DNA of 64,000 nt from contig JAJNBC010000001.1 in assembly GCA_021156085.1 (NCBI GenBank), positions 62,001 to 126,000 on the forward strand, given 5' to 3'. The position numbers and the translations under genes were made by a program. Shown piece after piece: positions 46,862 to 55,296 of this stretch. This DNA is from Gammaproteobacteria bacterium (GTDB lineage: Bacteria > Pseudomonadota > Gammaproteobacteria > DSM-16500). The notes below the pieces were generated by a model that saw only the letters and a program-made list of their open reading frames with translations, searched no databases and had not been told where the DNA came from. Position 1 is the stretch's first letter. Every line of letters starts with the position of its first letter.

Positions 46862-47895
46862 ATGTCATCTCAAAAAGATGTGCCAAGCGGCGAAATTTTG
46901 CTGTATCAGACTGAAGATGGTAATACGCGCATTGATGTGCGCCTTCAAGGTGAAACGCTTTGGCTAACGCAGATTCAAATGGCCGAGTTATTCCAAAAGG
47001 AAAAAAGAACAATTTCTGAACACATTGTCAACGTTTATGAAGAAGGTGAGCTTTCTCAAGAGGCAACTGTACGGAAATTCCGGACAGTTCAAAAAGAAGG
47101 CAGTCGAGAAGTTGAGTGTGATTTAGCGTCGTATAATCTTGATATGGTTATTTCGGTTGGTTATCGAGTTAAGTCAATTCGTGCTACACAATTTCGCATA
47201 TGGGCAACCCAGCGATTAAAGGAATACCTTATTAAAGGTTTTGCCCTAGATGACGAGCGATTAAAGAAGGCTGGCGGCGGTAATTACTTTGATGAGCTGT
47301 TGGCACGTATTCGCGATATTCGTTCGTCAGAGAAAGTATTTTGGCGCAAGGTGTTGGATATTTATGCCACTAGCATAGACTACACTCCTAATGCTGAGGC
47401 ATCGCAGCAATTTTTCAAGGTAGTGCAAAAAAGATGCACTGGGCAGCGCACGGTAAAACTGCTGCAGAAGTCATTGCAACGCGAGCTGATGCTGCTAAAC
47501 CTAATATGGGATTAACATCATGGGCTGGAAGTAAGCTTGTACGCGCTGATGTAGAAGTAGCTAAAAATTACTTAAGTAAAGATGAGCTTGATCTGTTGAA
47601 TCGCTTTGTTTCGATGTATCTTGATTATGCCGAGTTACAAGCGTTAAATCGCAAACCGATGTACATGAATGATTGGATTGAAAAGCTTGATGATTTTATC
47701 CGATTTAATGAAAGAGACTTACTTACTCATGCTGGTAAAATTGGTCATCAACAAGCGCTTGATAAAGCGCATGCAGAATATGATAAATACCGTGCTTTAA
47801 CTATTGATGAGCCGTCAGTTGTTGAGCGTCATTTTGTTGAAGCAGTACAAGCGATAAAAGAATTGGAAACGAAACATAAAAAAGGGACGCAATAA
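46862..47895 (+). pseudogene. RhuM family protein, interrupted by a -1 frameshift
   Basis: The first frame (46862-47515) begins SGEILLYQTEDGNTRIDVRL and LTQIQMAELFQKEKRTISEH, the N-terminal RhuM domain, and follows the family to ASQQFFKVVQ. The second frame (47434-47895) resumes with MHWAAHGKTAAEVIATRADA, exactly the next family segment. Sequence at the junction is CAAAAAAGATG: reading one base back after AAA restores QKKMHWAAHG. One A was probably lost from the A run. The whole would be about 340 residues. RhuM was named from a Salmonella pathogenicity island; related proteins are common on mobile islands and often sit with restriction or toxin loci. The second frame has its own ATG at the junction. 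Confidence 0.8.
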
Positions 47896-47908
47896 GCGTC
47901 CCGAAAAT

Positions 47909-48772
47909 TTATTTTAACAATAACCAACATTCGGTTAACAATTCCGTTTCTGCAACTTCATGATCAAAATTGTAGTAACAGAAAATGCAAGGCAAATCAG
48001 CTAATTCTTCTCCTGAATTGGGTAACCAATCACGATATAATGCATATACAGTATCGCCAATATTATCACGTGATCCTTTGTGCATTGCTACTGCGTAACG
48101 ACCGGCGGGTAAGCGCTTTTCAATTACCTCACCTTTTAAAGTTAGCTGTTCAGGTATTGTAATGGCAAGATCAAATCGAAAGTCTGTCGCTGATGTTAAT
48201 TTTGGGTCATCATAAGCAAATCCAAATGCTTCACCTGCTTTAGGTTTAAGATTGATAGGTTGTACTTTTGCCCAGTTAATTAATTTGTTAACACTATCAC
48301 CTACTAATCTTGGATCACCACGATGTTGTAGTACAGCCAAACGCCTAGCATTCAAGTTTTTTATGGTTACGTTCATTGTTGTATCCCCTTGTAGAGGCAA
48401 TTGATAAGGGGGTTGTTCCCAAGCTTGCCAATTTGACTGTTGTCTAAATTGGTTAGGACTTACGCCACAAGTTTGTTTAAATGCTCGTGAAAAAGCCTCG
48501 TGAGATTCAAATCCTGCATCGATTGCGATATTAATAATAGATTGGTCTTTATCAACAATGAGCTGATGCGCAGCTCGTTTTAATCGCAGCCAGCGAATGT
48601 ACTGTTGTAAAGACAATCCGGTATAAGCAGTAAATAAACGATGAAAATGATATTTTGAAAAACATGCGATATCGCTCAATTGATCTAAGGCGAGGTTTTC
48701 GTCAAGATGCTTGCCGATAAACTCAATAACCTTATTTAATTGTTTCTGATAGTTCATGTTAATTTTACTCAT
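47909..48772 (-). CDS. AraC-family regulator with GyrI-like effector-binding domain
   Basis: A protein of 287 residues. The N-terminal ~105 residues are the two-helix-turn-helix AraC DNA-binding domain (LDQLSDIACFSKYHFHRLF, GFESHEAFSRAFKQTCGVSP). Residues ~130-287 are a GyrI/SbmC-like small-molecule domain starting VTIKNLNARRLAVLQHRGDP and ending CIFCYYNFDHEV. The layout matches Rob-type regulators that sense drugs or other small ligands. Its target is unknown; the cupin and GNAT genes next to it are candidates by proximity only. It is convergent with rhuM. Confidence 0.88.
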   Translation of the reverse strand: MSKINMNYQKQLNKVIEFIGKHLDENLALDQLSDIACFSKYHFHRLFTAYTGLSLQQYIRWLRLKRAAHQLIVDKDQSIINIAIDAGFESHEAFSRAFKQTCGVSPNQFRQQSNWQAWEQPPYQLPLQGDTTMNVTIKNLNARRLAVLQHRGDPRLVGDSVNKLINWAKVQPINLKPKAGEAFGFAYDDPKLTSATDFRFDLAITIPEQLTLKGEVIEKRLPAGRYAVAMHKGSRDNIGDTVYALYRDWLPNSGEELADLPCIFCYYNFDHEVAETELLTECWLLLK

Positions 48773-48927
48773 TTCATTGTTTAATTTACGCTACTAAGGA
48801 TACGGTTTTTAGAATTATATTATTTGATCATTTTTGCTAAGATAACAAGTAAAGAGAAAATTTGATGATGGTATCAATTCAGTCAATTAGTTAACAAATC
48901 CGTTATAGATGATCCGCAAACTGTAAA

Positions 48928-49353
48928 TTACCCCTTTACTGGGATACCATCCTGAATAGAGCTTCCTTCCAGTGTTCCGGCTTTCGCTTGGATTACAATA
49001 TATAAAAGCTCTTCAGAAGAAGAGCTGCGCCAAGTTCTTACTCCGTTAGGAGCTACCTTGATCACTGATCCCTCTTGAACCTCAAACCACTCGCCGTCTA
49101 CACAGAACTCACCTTTCCCTTTTAGAAAAATGTAAAGCTCCTCGTTTTCGCGATGCTTGTGACTAAATGGCATGGATGTTCCTGCAAGAAACTTATTCAA
49201 TGATACTTCCATACTGGTTAAACCGAGTTCATCTTTAAGGAATTGTTTACCCGGAACTTCTTCTGTCAGCTTAGGGTGTTTAAAGGATATTTGGTCCATC
49301 TTTTCAAAGGGGCCAAAATCAATAAATGAGAAATTATCGCCAATTTTTTTCAT
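48928..49353 (-). CDS. Cupin-domain protein
   Basis: A single-cupin protein of 141 residues. The first cupin motif is seen in PFSHKHRENEELYIFLKGKG (G-x5-H-x-H-x3-4-E-x6-G type) and the second in VQEGSVIKVAPNGVRTW. Metal ligands His-His-Glu of motif 1 are present; the second-motif His is replaced (PNGVRTW), so metal binding may be weakened. Function unknown; small cupins often are isomerases, dioxygenases or sensors. It lies between the AraC-type gene and the GNAT gene on the same strand. Confidence 0.8.
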   Translation of the reverse strand: MKKIGDNFSFIDFGPFEKMDQISFKHPKLTEEVPGKQFLKDELGLTSMEVSLNKFLAGTSMPFSHKHRENEELYIFLKGKGEFCVDGEWFEVQEGSVIKVAPNGVRTWRSSSSEELLYIVIQAKAGTLEGSSIQDGIPVKG

Positions 49354-49407
49354 AGGAATCCTTTTTGTTTAGGAAAAACGGGGTCAGATTTTTTCAGTAT
49401 GCTAGTT

Positions 49408-49830
49408 TTAATACTTGGATAACCTCATCGCTACCACTTTCCCATAATCTTCAGTAAAGCCAAATTTTTTGTAGTAATCTGCCATTTCGGGAACGCAGGT
49501 TAATTCAAAATATTTTACATTTTGTAACTTTGGATGTGAAAGAATATGTTGCATGATTAATTTGCCGAGTCCTTTGCTGCGTAGATGTTCCGCTGTCATA
49601 ACGTCATAGATATATGCGTAGCGGAATTCATCCGTAAGTACCCGGGCAAAGCCGACGAGTTCGGAGGTGTCGTGATTGATGAGGGGAAAGGGTATTGAAT
49701 TTTTTAGAAGAGCTGCAATTTCTTCTTTCGTCCGGTCAGTGCTCCACCACATTTTTTTATAGAGAGCATGAAGTTCATCCAATTGAGTTTCGTTTAATTT
49801 TTCTATGAATGAAAATTTAGGCAGGGTCAT
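49408..49830 (-). CDS. GNAT-family N-acetyltransferase
   Basis: A protein of 140 residues. The acetyl-CoA-binding segment is RSKGLGKLIMQHIL (R/Q-x2-G-x-G/A), preceded by LVGFARVLTDEFRYAYIYDV and followed by YYKKFGFTEDYG. Substrate unknown. The start is ATG 49830; an open frame upstream to 49971 runs through the tmRNA 3' end and terminator and is not coding. It lies directly downstream of ssrA on the same strand. Confidence 0.85.
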   Translation of the reverse strand: MTLPKFSFIEKLNETQLDELHALYKKMWWSTDRTKEEIAALLKNSIPFPLINHDTSELVGFARVLTDEFRYAYIYDVMTAEHLRSKGLGKLIMQHILSHPKLQNVKYFELTCVPEMADYYKKFGFTEDYGKVVAMRLSKY

Positions 49831-49855
49831 ATGAATAGCTCCATCGGTAATAATG

Positions 49856-49887
49856 AAAAACCACCTGAAGCTAATTAGGTGGTTTTT
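49856..49887 (-). terminator. Intrinsic terminator of ssrA
   Basis: AAAAACCACCT (49856-49866) pairs with AGGTGGTTTTT (49877-49887) with a 10-base loop, flanked by A and T runs on both sides, so it could work in either direction. It lies 7 bp past the tmRNA 3' end. Confidence 0.8.
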
Positions 49888-49893
49888 ATGAAT

Positions 49894-50323
49894 TTGTGGA
49901 GGCGGCGGGAATTGAACCCGCGTCCGCAAGCTCTCTACCTTTGGTTCTACATGCATAGCCTTGTCATTCAAATTTAGCTGCTTAACGCCTGACGGGCAAG
50001 GTAATTAGGCAGCGAGCCCTGTTAATTCTAGCAGCGGATCTCGGGCAGATTTTGCTGCGAGCTTGTATAATATGACTCCTCTGGTTAGCTTGCGCTGACC
50101 CCGTTCGTACAAGCACGATCGGTGAGAAGTGCTGCGTCGGTTATTAAGCGACTTGTTCAACAGCTTCTTCGGCGTTAAAAATAACGTCGTTAGAAGCGTT
50201 TACATTAACAGCAAAGTTGTCGTTTTTGGCAACTATTGGTTTTGCAACATTTTTTACGAGGGTAGTTGCTTCCTCGGCATGCTCCTCTGGCTTTGCAACC
50301 CACGTCGAAGCCGGGTCGCCCCC
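49894..50323 (-). ncRNA. ssrA: tmRNA (transfer-messenger RNA)
   Basis: Rescues stalled ribosomes with SmpB. The 5' end GGGGGCGACCCGGCTTCGACG and 3' end (GGACGCGGGTTCAATTCCCG, then CCGCCTCCA) form the tRNA-like domain; GGGGGCG pairs with CGCCTCC (one G-U). TGCAAAGCCAGAGGAGCATG matches the conserved helix region after the 5' end. The resume codon is GCC at 50230-50228 after AATAGTT, like E. coli AATAGTC-GCA, and the tag frame ends in tandem TAATAA. The bases after the discriminator are CAA, so CCA is not encoded. About 430 nt, longer than E. coli's 363. smpB lies just upstream. Confidence 0.95.
50144..50230 (-). other. tmRNA tag-peptide reading frame (28 codons)
   Basis: From resume codon GCC the frame encodes 28 residues, beginning AKNDNFAVN and ending EEAVEQVA, then TAA TAA. 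NDNFA is the usual start of a proteolysis tag, but the length is nearly three times the 10-codon E. coli tag and it ends in VA rather than AA. Confidence 0.85.
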
Positions 50324-50346
50324 CATCTGGAAATTTTACACTGGGA

Positions 50347-50352
50347 AGTATA
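50347..50352 (-). promoter_or_regulatory. Probable -10 element of ssrA
   Basis: TATACT on the minus strand, 23 bp before the tmRNA 5' end. No good -35 is visible at 17 bp. A short 5' leader removed by RNase P would be expected. Confidence 0.4.
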
Positions 50353-50453
50353 CCCTAGGATCAGTTGATATTTCTACTGTCTATTGTGTTAGATATCCCA
50401 CTTTGATTGTTGCAGTAACCAAAAGCTGTTGCCTCAATTTCTCTGCTATCCTC

Positions 50454-50930
50454 CTAGCTTATTTTAGATTTTTTCATGAGGCGCTGTTTATCTCGTTGCC
50501 AATCTCTTTCTTTTTCAGTGGCCCTTTTATCGTGCTGTTTTTTGCCTTTGGCTAAGGCAATATCGAGTTTGACTCGGTTGCTCTTCCAATATAACTTGAG
50601 TGGAACTAAAGTATAACCTTTACGTTCGACACTACCAATAAGCTTATTTAACTCACTTTTATGTAAAAGCAGCTTTCGAGTTCGTTGTGCATCGGGATTA
50701 ATATGGGTGGATGCAGTCGGAAGCGGAGTGATTAAGGAGCCTAGTAACCAAGCTTCATTATTTTTTAATAATACATAAGCTTGGTCGAGCTGGACTCGGC
50801 CAGCCCGCAGGCTTTTTATTTCCCATCCTTGTAAAACAAGACCTGTCTCATAATGGTCTTCAATAGTAAACTCATGATGGGCCTTGCGATTAATCGTAAT
50901 AGTGGTATCAAATTTTTGTTTGTCACTCAT
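50454..50930 (-). CDS. smpB: SmpB, SsrA-binding protein
   Basis: A protein of 158 residues forming the oligonucleotide-binding-fold partner of tmRNA. Family segments: [45 protein letters not shown], and the basic C-terminal tail that enters the empty mRNA channel ([12 protein letters not shown]). ATG 50930 gives the standard length; an upstream extension to 51029 would overlap ratA. Located 130 bp before ssrA on the same strand. Confidence 0.95.
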   Translation of the reverse strand: MSDKQKFDTTITINRKAHHEFTIEDHYETGLVLQGWEIKSLRAGRVQLDQAYVLLKNNEAWLLGSLITPLPTASTHINPDAQRTRKLLLHKSELNKLIGSVERKGYTLVPLKLYWKSNRVKLDIALAKGKKQHDKRATEKERDWQRDKQRLMKKSKIS

Positions 50931-50981
50931 GAGGAGCAAGTATAATAGTGTCTGGTAAAAAATAATAGAGTAAATTGAGAT

Positions 50982-51434
50982 ATGAATGTAATTAAACGCA
51001 CTGCAACAGTTAGGTATTCCCCTCAGCAAATGTTTGAATTAGTGAATAATATAAAAGATTATCCGCGTTTTCTGCCGTGGTGTTCTGCTAGCACCATACT
51101 CTATCACGATGATAAAGAAGTAGAAGCAGCGTTGGAAATTGAGTGGTCAGGCATTCATAAAAATTTTACTACGCGTAATTATTTATATCCCTATGAGCGT
51201 ATTAAAATTACCTTAGTACACGGACCTTTTCGACACTTAGAAGGAAAATGGATGTTTACTGCATTCGAGGAGCATGGATGTAAAGTGGATTTAGAGTTGG
51301 AATTTGATTTAGGGGGGCGATTAGTCGATAAAATTTTTCAGCCTATCTTCAATCATATGGCCAATTCTTTGGTCGATCTTTTTTGCAAGCGGGCAGTGGA
51401 GGTGTATGGTAGCCAAGAAGAAAATCAAAGTTGA
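50982..51434 (+). CDS. ratA: RatA/COQ10-like START-domain protein
   Basis: A protein of 150 residues of the polyketide-cyclase/START fold. [24 protein letters not shown] is the family N-terminus and [22 protein letters not shown] the C-terminal half. Relatives bind ubiquinone (COQ10) or, in E. coli, inhibit 70S assembly (RatA). It overlaps rnfH by 29 nt and is divergent from smpB, a conserved smpB-ratA arrangement. Confidence 0.88.
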   Translation: MNVIKRTATVRYSPQQMFELVNNIKDYPRFLPWCSASTILYHDDKEVEAALEIEWSGIHKNFTTRNYLYPYERIKITLVHGPFRHLEGKWMFTAFEEHGCKVDLELEFDLGGRLVDKIFQPIFNHMANSLVDLFCKRAVEVYGSQEENQS

Positions 51435-51726
51435 AATAGCTTATGCAACACCTGAAGAGCAAAAAATTATTGTCATTCAAATCGATGAAGGTTGTAATAT
51501 CGCCCAGGCAATTGAAGTGTCTGGGATTTTGCAATTATTTACTACGATTGATTTGAAGCATCAAAAGATAGGAATATTTAGTAAGAAAAAAAAATTATCA
51601 GATTTATTAGAAGACGGCGATCGCGTGGAAATTTATCGGCCATTAATAATGGACCCCAAAGAGGCTCGGAGGAAAAGAGAGCAATCTAGGGATAGCCGGG
51701 GCACCCCAACATCAAAAGGTTCATAG
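51406..51726 (+). CDS. RnfH family protein (RatB)
   Basis: A ubiquitin-like-fold protein of 106 residues. [33 protein letters not shown], and DGDRVEIYRPLIMDPKEARR are family hallmarks. The role is unclear; the pairing with ratA is highly conserved. It is convergent with bamE. Confidence 0.85.
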   Translation: MVAKKKIKVEIAYATPEEQKIIVIQIDEGCNIAQAIEVSGILQLFTTIDLKHQKIGIFSKKKKLSDLLEDGDRVEIYRPLIMDPKEARRKREQSRDSRGTPTSKGS

Positions 51727-51758
51727 TTGCTTCTATCCGCAGGCCATTTTCTTCGCTA

Positions 51759-52070
51759 CTAGCTAAATTTTTCTGTATGGGATTGATGGATAAGGTGCAG
51801 TCGATTTCTTTGGAAAAATAAAGTAACAATTTTTTCCGTGCCGGCCCCATATCCAGCTTTATTGGTATAAACATAATCAACCCGATTATCGTTAAATGTA
51901 TTCAATAAAGTGGGAAGACCCATGAGATTTTTAACTTCTTCTTCTGTCATGCCAATATGTAGTTTGTTGACTTGGTCTTGTTCGATGATATTTCCTTGTT
52001 GCACATTTATTTTATGGACGCAGCTTGAGAGAATAAGCACTATAAATAAGATAAAAAATAATTTTCGCAT
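51759..52070 (-). CDS. bamE: BamE, outer-membrane assembly lipoprotein
   Basis: A protein of 103 residues. Lipobox ILSSC follows the signal helix; QVNKLHIGMTEEEVKNLMGL is the BamE (SmpA/OmlA) core, followed by DYVYTNKAGYG and FQRNRL. It is a subunit of the BAM complex that inserts beta-barrels. Divergent from fur, as in many gammaproteobacteria. Confidence 0.9.
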   Translation of the reverse strand: MRKLFFILFIVLILSSCVHKINVQQGNIIEQDQVNKLHIGMTEEEVKNLMGLPTLLNTFNDNRVDYVYTNKAGYGAGTEKIVTLFFQRNRLHLIHQSHTEKFS

Positions 52071-52188
52071 GATCCTATTTCCAAATAAGTTATTTTAAAT
52101 ACGTTATTGATAATGGGCGACATAATATCTGATTTCGCATCATTTTGTAACCTGTTAGAATCATATATTCATAAGGGGGAAGTTAGCG

Positions 52189-52605
52189 GTGGTTAATTCG
52201 GATTTGAAGAAAGCGGGCTTAAAAGTGACTTTGCCACGTGTTAAGATATTGGAAATATTAGAAAATACAGTAGATAGACATTTAAGTGCTGAAGATATTT
52301 ACAAAATTTTAATTGACTCCGGGGAAGATATTGGACTGGCAACAGTCTATAGGGTGTTAACGCAATTTGCGGAAGCCAAATTAGTAGTGCGCCATCATTT
52401 TTCCGAAGGGTATTCAGTATTCGAATTGGATTCAGGAGCGCATCATGATCATCTGGTTTGTGTTAAATGTGGAGATGTCCAAGAGTTTGTAGATAATGAA
52501 ATTGAAAAACGGCAGCGGCACGTGGCGGAGCAAGCAGGATTTAGCATCACCGAACATAGTTTGAATATTTATGGGATTTGTGGAGAATGCCAGAATAGAG
52601 TGTGA
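52189..52605 (+). CDS. fur: Fur, ferric uptake regulator
   Basis: A protein of 138 residues starting at GTG, with AAGGGGGA upstream. The winged-helix LKKAGLKVTLPRVKILEIL and the metal site HHDHLVCVKCG are diagnostic, with a second Cys pair in CGECQNRV. It represses iron-uptake genes when Fe2+ is bound. The bamE-fur gap has GATAAT-like half sites but no full Fur box. Confidence 0.93.
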   Translation: MVNSDLKKAGLKVTLPRVKILEILENTVDRHLSAEDIYKILIDSGEDIGLATVYRVLTQFAEAKLVVRHHFSEGYSVFELDSGAHHDHLVCVKCGDVQEFVDNEIEKRQRHVAEQAGFSITEHSLNIYGICGECQNRV

Positions 52606-52626
52606 TTTTATAAGAAAATCTCTTAT

Positions 52627-54294
52627 TTAAATTCTTTCTAACATTTCTTGAGCATGTGCTAATACCCTTGGAGTGATTTCAACGCCGCCCAACATGCGAG
52701 CAAGTTCGTTGATTTTCTCTTCTTGTGTTAATGATTGTATTTGTGTGTAATGCGCATCTTCTTTTTTGGTTTTAGTAACTCGTATATGTTGGTGTCCAAG
52801 TGCAGCTACTTGAGGCTGATGGGTGATGCATAGTACCTGGTGAGTTTGTCCTAAACGGCGCAATAATTTACCTACAATTTCTGCAGTTCTGCCGCCTATT
52901 CCTACGTCGATTTCATCAAAAATTAAAGTAGGTGTTGCATATTTGAGTGCAGTTGTCATATAAATGGCAAGCGCAATACGAGACAATTCTCCGCCTGAGA
53001 CAATTTTTGCTAAAGGTTGTAGCGGCTGGCCGTCATTGGTTTTTATCTGGAAAATAATTTTATCTATGCCATAGCCTGTGATCACACCCAGTTCAGTGTT
53101 TTCAAAATGAATATTAAACTCAGCATGGGGTAACGAGAGTTCTCGAATAATTTTAGTGAGCTCATCAATTAATTTTTTTGCAGCTTGCTTACGGCTTTGG
53201 CTTAGTTTATCAGCAGCTGCATAATAAAATTTTGTTAGGGTATTTAGTTTTTTTTCTAATTCCATAAAACGCGTATCGCTATATTCCAGTTCGTTATATT
53301 CCGATATTAATTTTTGCTGCATGTCATATAATTCATTCGGATCTATCTTATGTTTTCGTGCGATATCGAACAGTAGACTGATGCGCTGATCCAGCCAGGA
53401 GAGGCGCTCAGGATCAAGTGCAAATGTATCAAGGTAGCGGCGTAATTCATCTTCGATATCCTTCAGTTGAAGGATAGTAGCGTGAAGAGATTCGATCCAA
53501 GTAGAGATTTTTGGGTCAACTTGATGTACTTTTTCCAAGGCTTGCATGGCTTGATAAAGTGCATGCAAGGCATTTTGTTCTTCTTGATCAGTTAAAAAAC
53601 CTAATGTTAAATTGATATTTTTTAATAATTCACTGGCATGGGCCAACTTTTTATGCTCTACATCTAAGGCTATAAATTCATTTTGCTGTAATTGTAATTC
53701 TTCTAATTCTTGCAATTGAAATTTCAAAAAATCACCCCGTGAGGTACGTTCTTCTACGCGTTGACGCAATACGGCAAGCTCCTGAGTTAATTTTTGCCAT
53801 TCCTCGGCGAGCGTTTGTACGTGGTCTACCAAATCTGCATGGCCTGCATAGCGGTCAAGTAGGGTGCGTTGTTTGTCTGTTTTCAATAAGGATTGATGTT
53901 CATGTTGCCCATGAATCTGGATGAGAAATTCGCTAAGCTCACGTAATGGTTGTAAAGTGCTGGGAGTTCCATTGATATAACTACGTGAACGGCCATCACT
54001 ATAGATCGTGCGGCGTAAAATACATTCTTCTGCTTGATGGAGATCATGATCTTTTAACCATTGTCGGGCTTCCGATAATCTGCTGATATCGAAAATTAGG
54101 CTAATATCTGCTTTTTCTTGTCCGGGTCGCACTAGATCCCCTGTAGCGCGACTACCCAATACTAATAAAATCGCATCAATTAGGATAGATTTACCCGCAC
54201 CTGTTTCTCCCGTGATAACAGTGGTGCCGGCCTGAAACTCTACATCAAGCTCATGAATGGTGATCAAATTGCTAATGTGAATTTGAATCAACAT
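52627..54294 (-). CDS. recN: RecN, DNA repair ATPase
   Basis: An SMC-like protein of 555 residues acting in double-strand-break repair. Walker A is GETGAGKSILIDA near residue 30; a central coiled coil follows, then the ABC signature VSGGELSRIALAIYM and Walker B TLIFDEIDVGIGG. ATG 54294 gives the standard start; the earlier in-frame ATG at 54366 overlaps nadK. It lies 10 nt downstream of nadK. No clear LexA box was seen. Confidence 0.94.
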   Translation of the reverse strand: MLIQIHISNLITIHELDVEFQAGTTVITGETGAGKSILIDAILLVLGSRATGDLVRPGQEKADISLIFDISRLSEARQWLKDHDLHQAEECILRRTIYSDGRSRSYINGTPSTLQPLRELSEFLIQIHGQHEHQSLLKTDKQRTLLDRYAGHADLVDHVQTLAEEWQKLTQELAVLRQRVEERTSRGDFLKFQLQELEELQLQQNEFIALDVEHKKLAHASELLKNINLTLGFLTDQEEQNALHALYQAMQALEKVHQVDPKISTWIESLHATILQLKDIEDELRRYLDTFALDPERLSWLDQRISLLFDIARKHKIDPNELYDMQQKLISEYNELEYSDTRFMELEKKLNTLTKFYYAAADKLSQSRKQAAKKLIDELTKIIRELSLPHAEFNIHFENTELGVITGYGIDKIIFQIKTNDGQPLQPLAKIVSGGELSRIALAIYMTTALKYATPTLIFDEIDVGIGGRTAEIVGKLLRRLGQTHQVLCITHQPQVAALGHQHIRVTKTKKEDAHYTQIQSLTQEEKINELARMLGGVEITPRVLAHAQEMLERI

Positions 54295-54304
54295 AAAGTT
54301 TTCC

Positions 54305-55198
54305 CTATTCGAATCCTGAGTAAGGTAGTTTTTTACCCCAATGAAGTTTACTTCGCAAGGCTTCATAATAATTATAATCAGGGGGATGGATTAAGTGCAG
54401 GGGCTGTAATTTTTTATGGATTTCGATTTGACTGCCGCTCGGTGCATTTAATGCCTCACGTCCATCGCAACTTAGACGAGGAGAAGTAGGATTGTTAGGT
54501 GAAATGATAATATCAATTTGACGGTTGCCTTCCACCACAATAGGTCGGCTGCTTAAAGTATGCGGAAACATAGGTACCAATACAATTGCATCTAATTGGG
54601 GATGTAGAATGGGTCCACCGCCCGATAAAGCGTACGCAGTGGATCCAGTAGGAGTGGCAACAATTAAGCCATCTGAATCTTGGCTGCAGACAAATTGGTT
54701 ATCGATATAAATTTCAAATTCAATCATATGTGGTTTAGCAGCAGTTAATAAGGCAATTTCATTGAGAGCCTCATCTTGGCCGATAGATTTATTGTTTAAT
54801 TTAATGGTGGTACTAAGGAAAAAACGTTTCTCCAAGCTGTATTTTCCTTCCAGGATAGATTTTATTTTTTCTAATTCTGTGGGAAGGATATCGGTGAGGA
54901 AACCTAAGCTGCCACGATTAATGCCAATCACCGGGATGGTCTGATTTACAATGGCATGTGCTGCATGTAGTAAGCTTCCGTCACCACCAACAGCAATTAA
55001 TAAATCGCATTGGGCGCCAATTTGAGAGGGAGCGATGGTTTGTAGGGAGGGGTCATTGAGTGGTTCAGCGGTTTCAGATTCAATTAGTACTTTTTGACAT
55101 AATGGGTTTAGATAGTCAATTAATGCTCTAATGGTGTCTGTGACGCCATGATTTTTAACCCGGCCATAAATGCCTATTATTTTAAACGTGCTTGACAT
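54305..55198 (-). CDS. nadK: NadK, NAD kinase
   Basis: A protein of 297 residues converting NAD to NADP. GGDGSLLHAAHA is the GGDG motif, INRGSLGFLTD and DGLIVATPTGSTAYALSGGG are further family segments. It is co-oriented with recN (10-nt gap) and divergent from hrcA, an arrangement shared with many gammaproteobacteria. Confidence 0.95.
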   Translation of the reverse strand: MSSTFKIIGIYGRVKNHGVTDTIRALIDYLNPLCQKVLIESETAEPLNDPSLQTIAPSQIGAQCDLLIAVGGDGSLLHAAHAIVNQTIPVIGINRGSLGFLTDILPTELEKIKSILEGKYSLEKRFFLSTTIKLNNKSIGQDEALNEIALLTAAKPHMIEFEIYIDNQFVCSQDSDGLIVATPTGSTAYALSGGGPILHPQLDAIVLVPMFPHTLSSRPIVVEGNRQIDIIISPNNPTSPRLSCDGREALNAPSGSQIEIHKKLQPLHLIHPPDYNYYEALRSKLHWGKKLPYSGFE

Positions 55199-55296
55199 AT
55201 AAATTTATTCCTAGTACTTCATGCTTCAGGGATTGCTAAAATTCTATGTTATATTAAGCTATTCCACCATAGGTTAATTGAGAGTAAAAAGTGATA

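Noticed and set aside
43814-49893. Attachment-site copy of the ssrA 3' end
   Set aside because: No second copy of the GGTTCAATTCCCGCC-type sequence or integrase gene found by eye in this interval.
49831-49971. N-terminal extension of the GNAT protein
   Set aside because: This open frame runs through the ssrA terminator and the tmRNA 3' end; translation gives a meaningless Pro-rich stretch, and ATG 49830 gives a normal GNAT.
50129-50555. Plus-strand ORFs across the tmRNA gene
   Set aside because: They are antisense to tmRNA structure and smpB, with no family likeness.
52071-52188. Fur box in the bamE-fur gap
   Set aside because: Only isolated GATAAT-like half sites; no 19-bp palindrome close to consensus.
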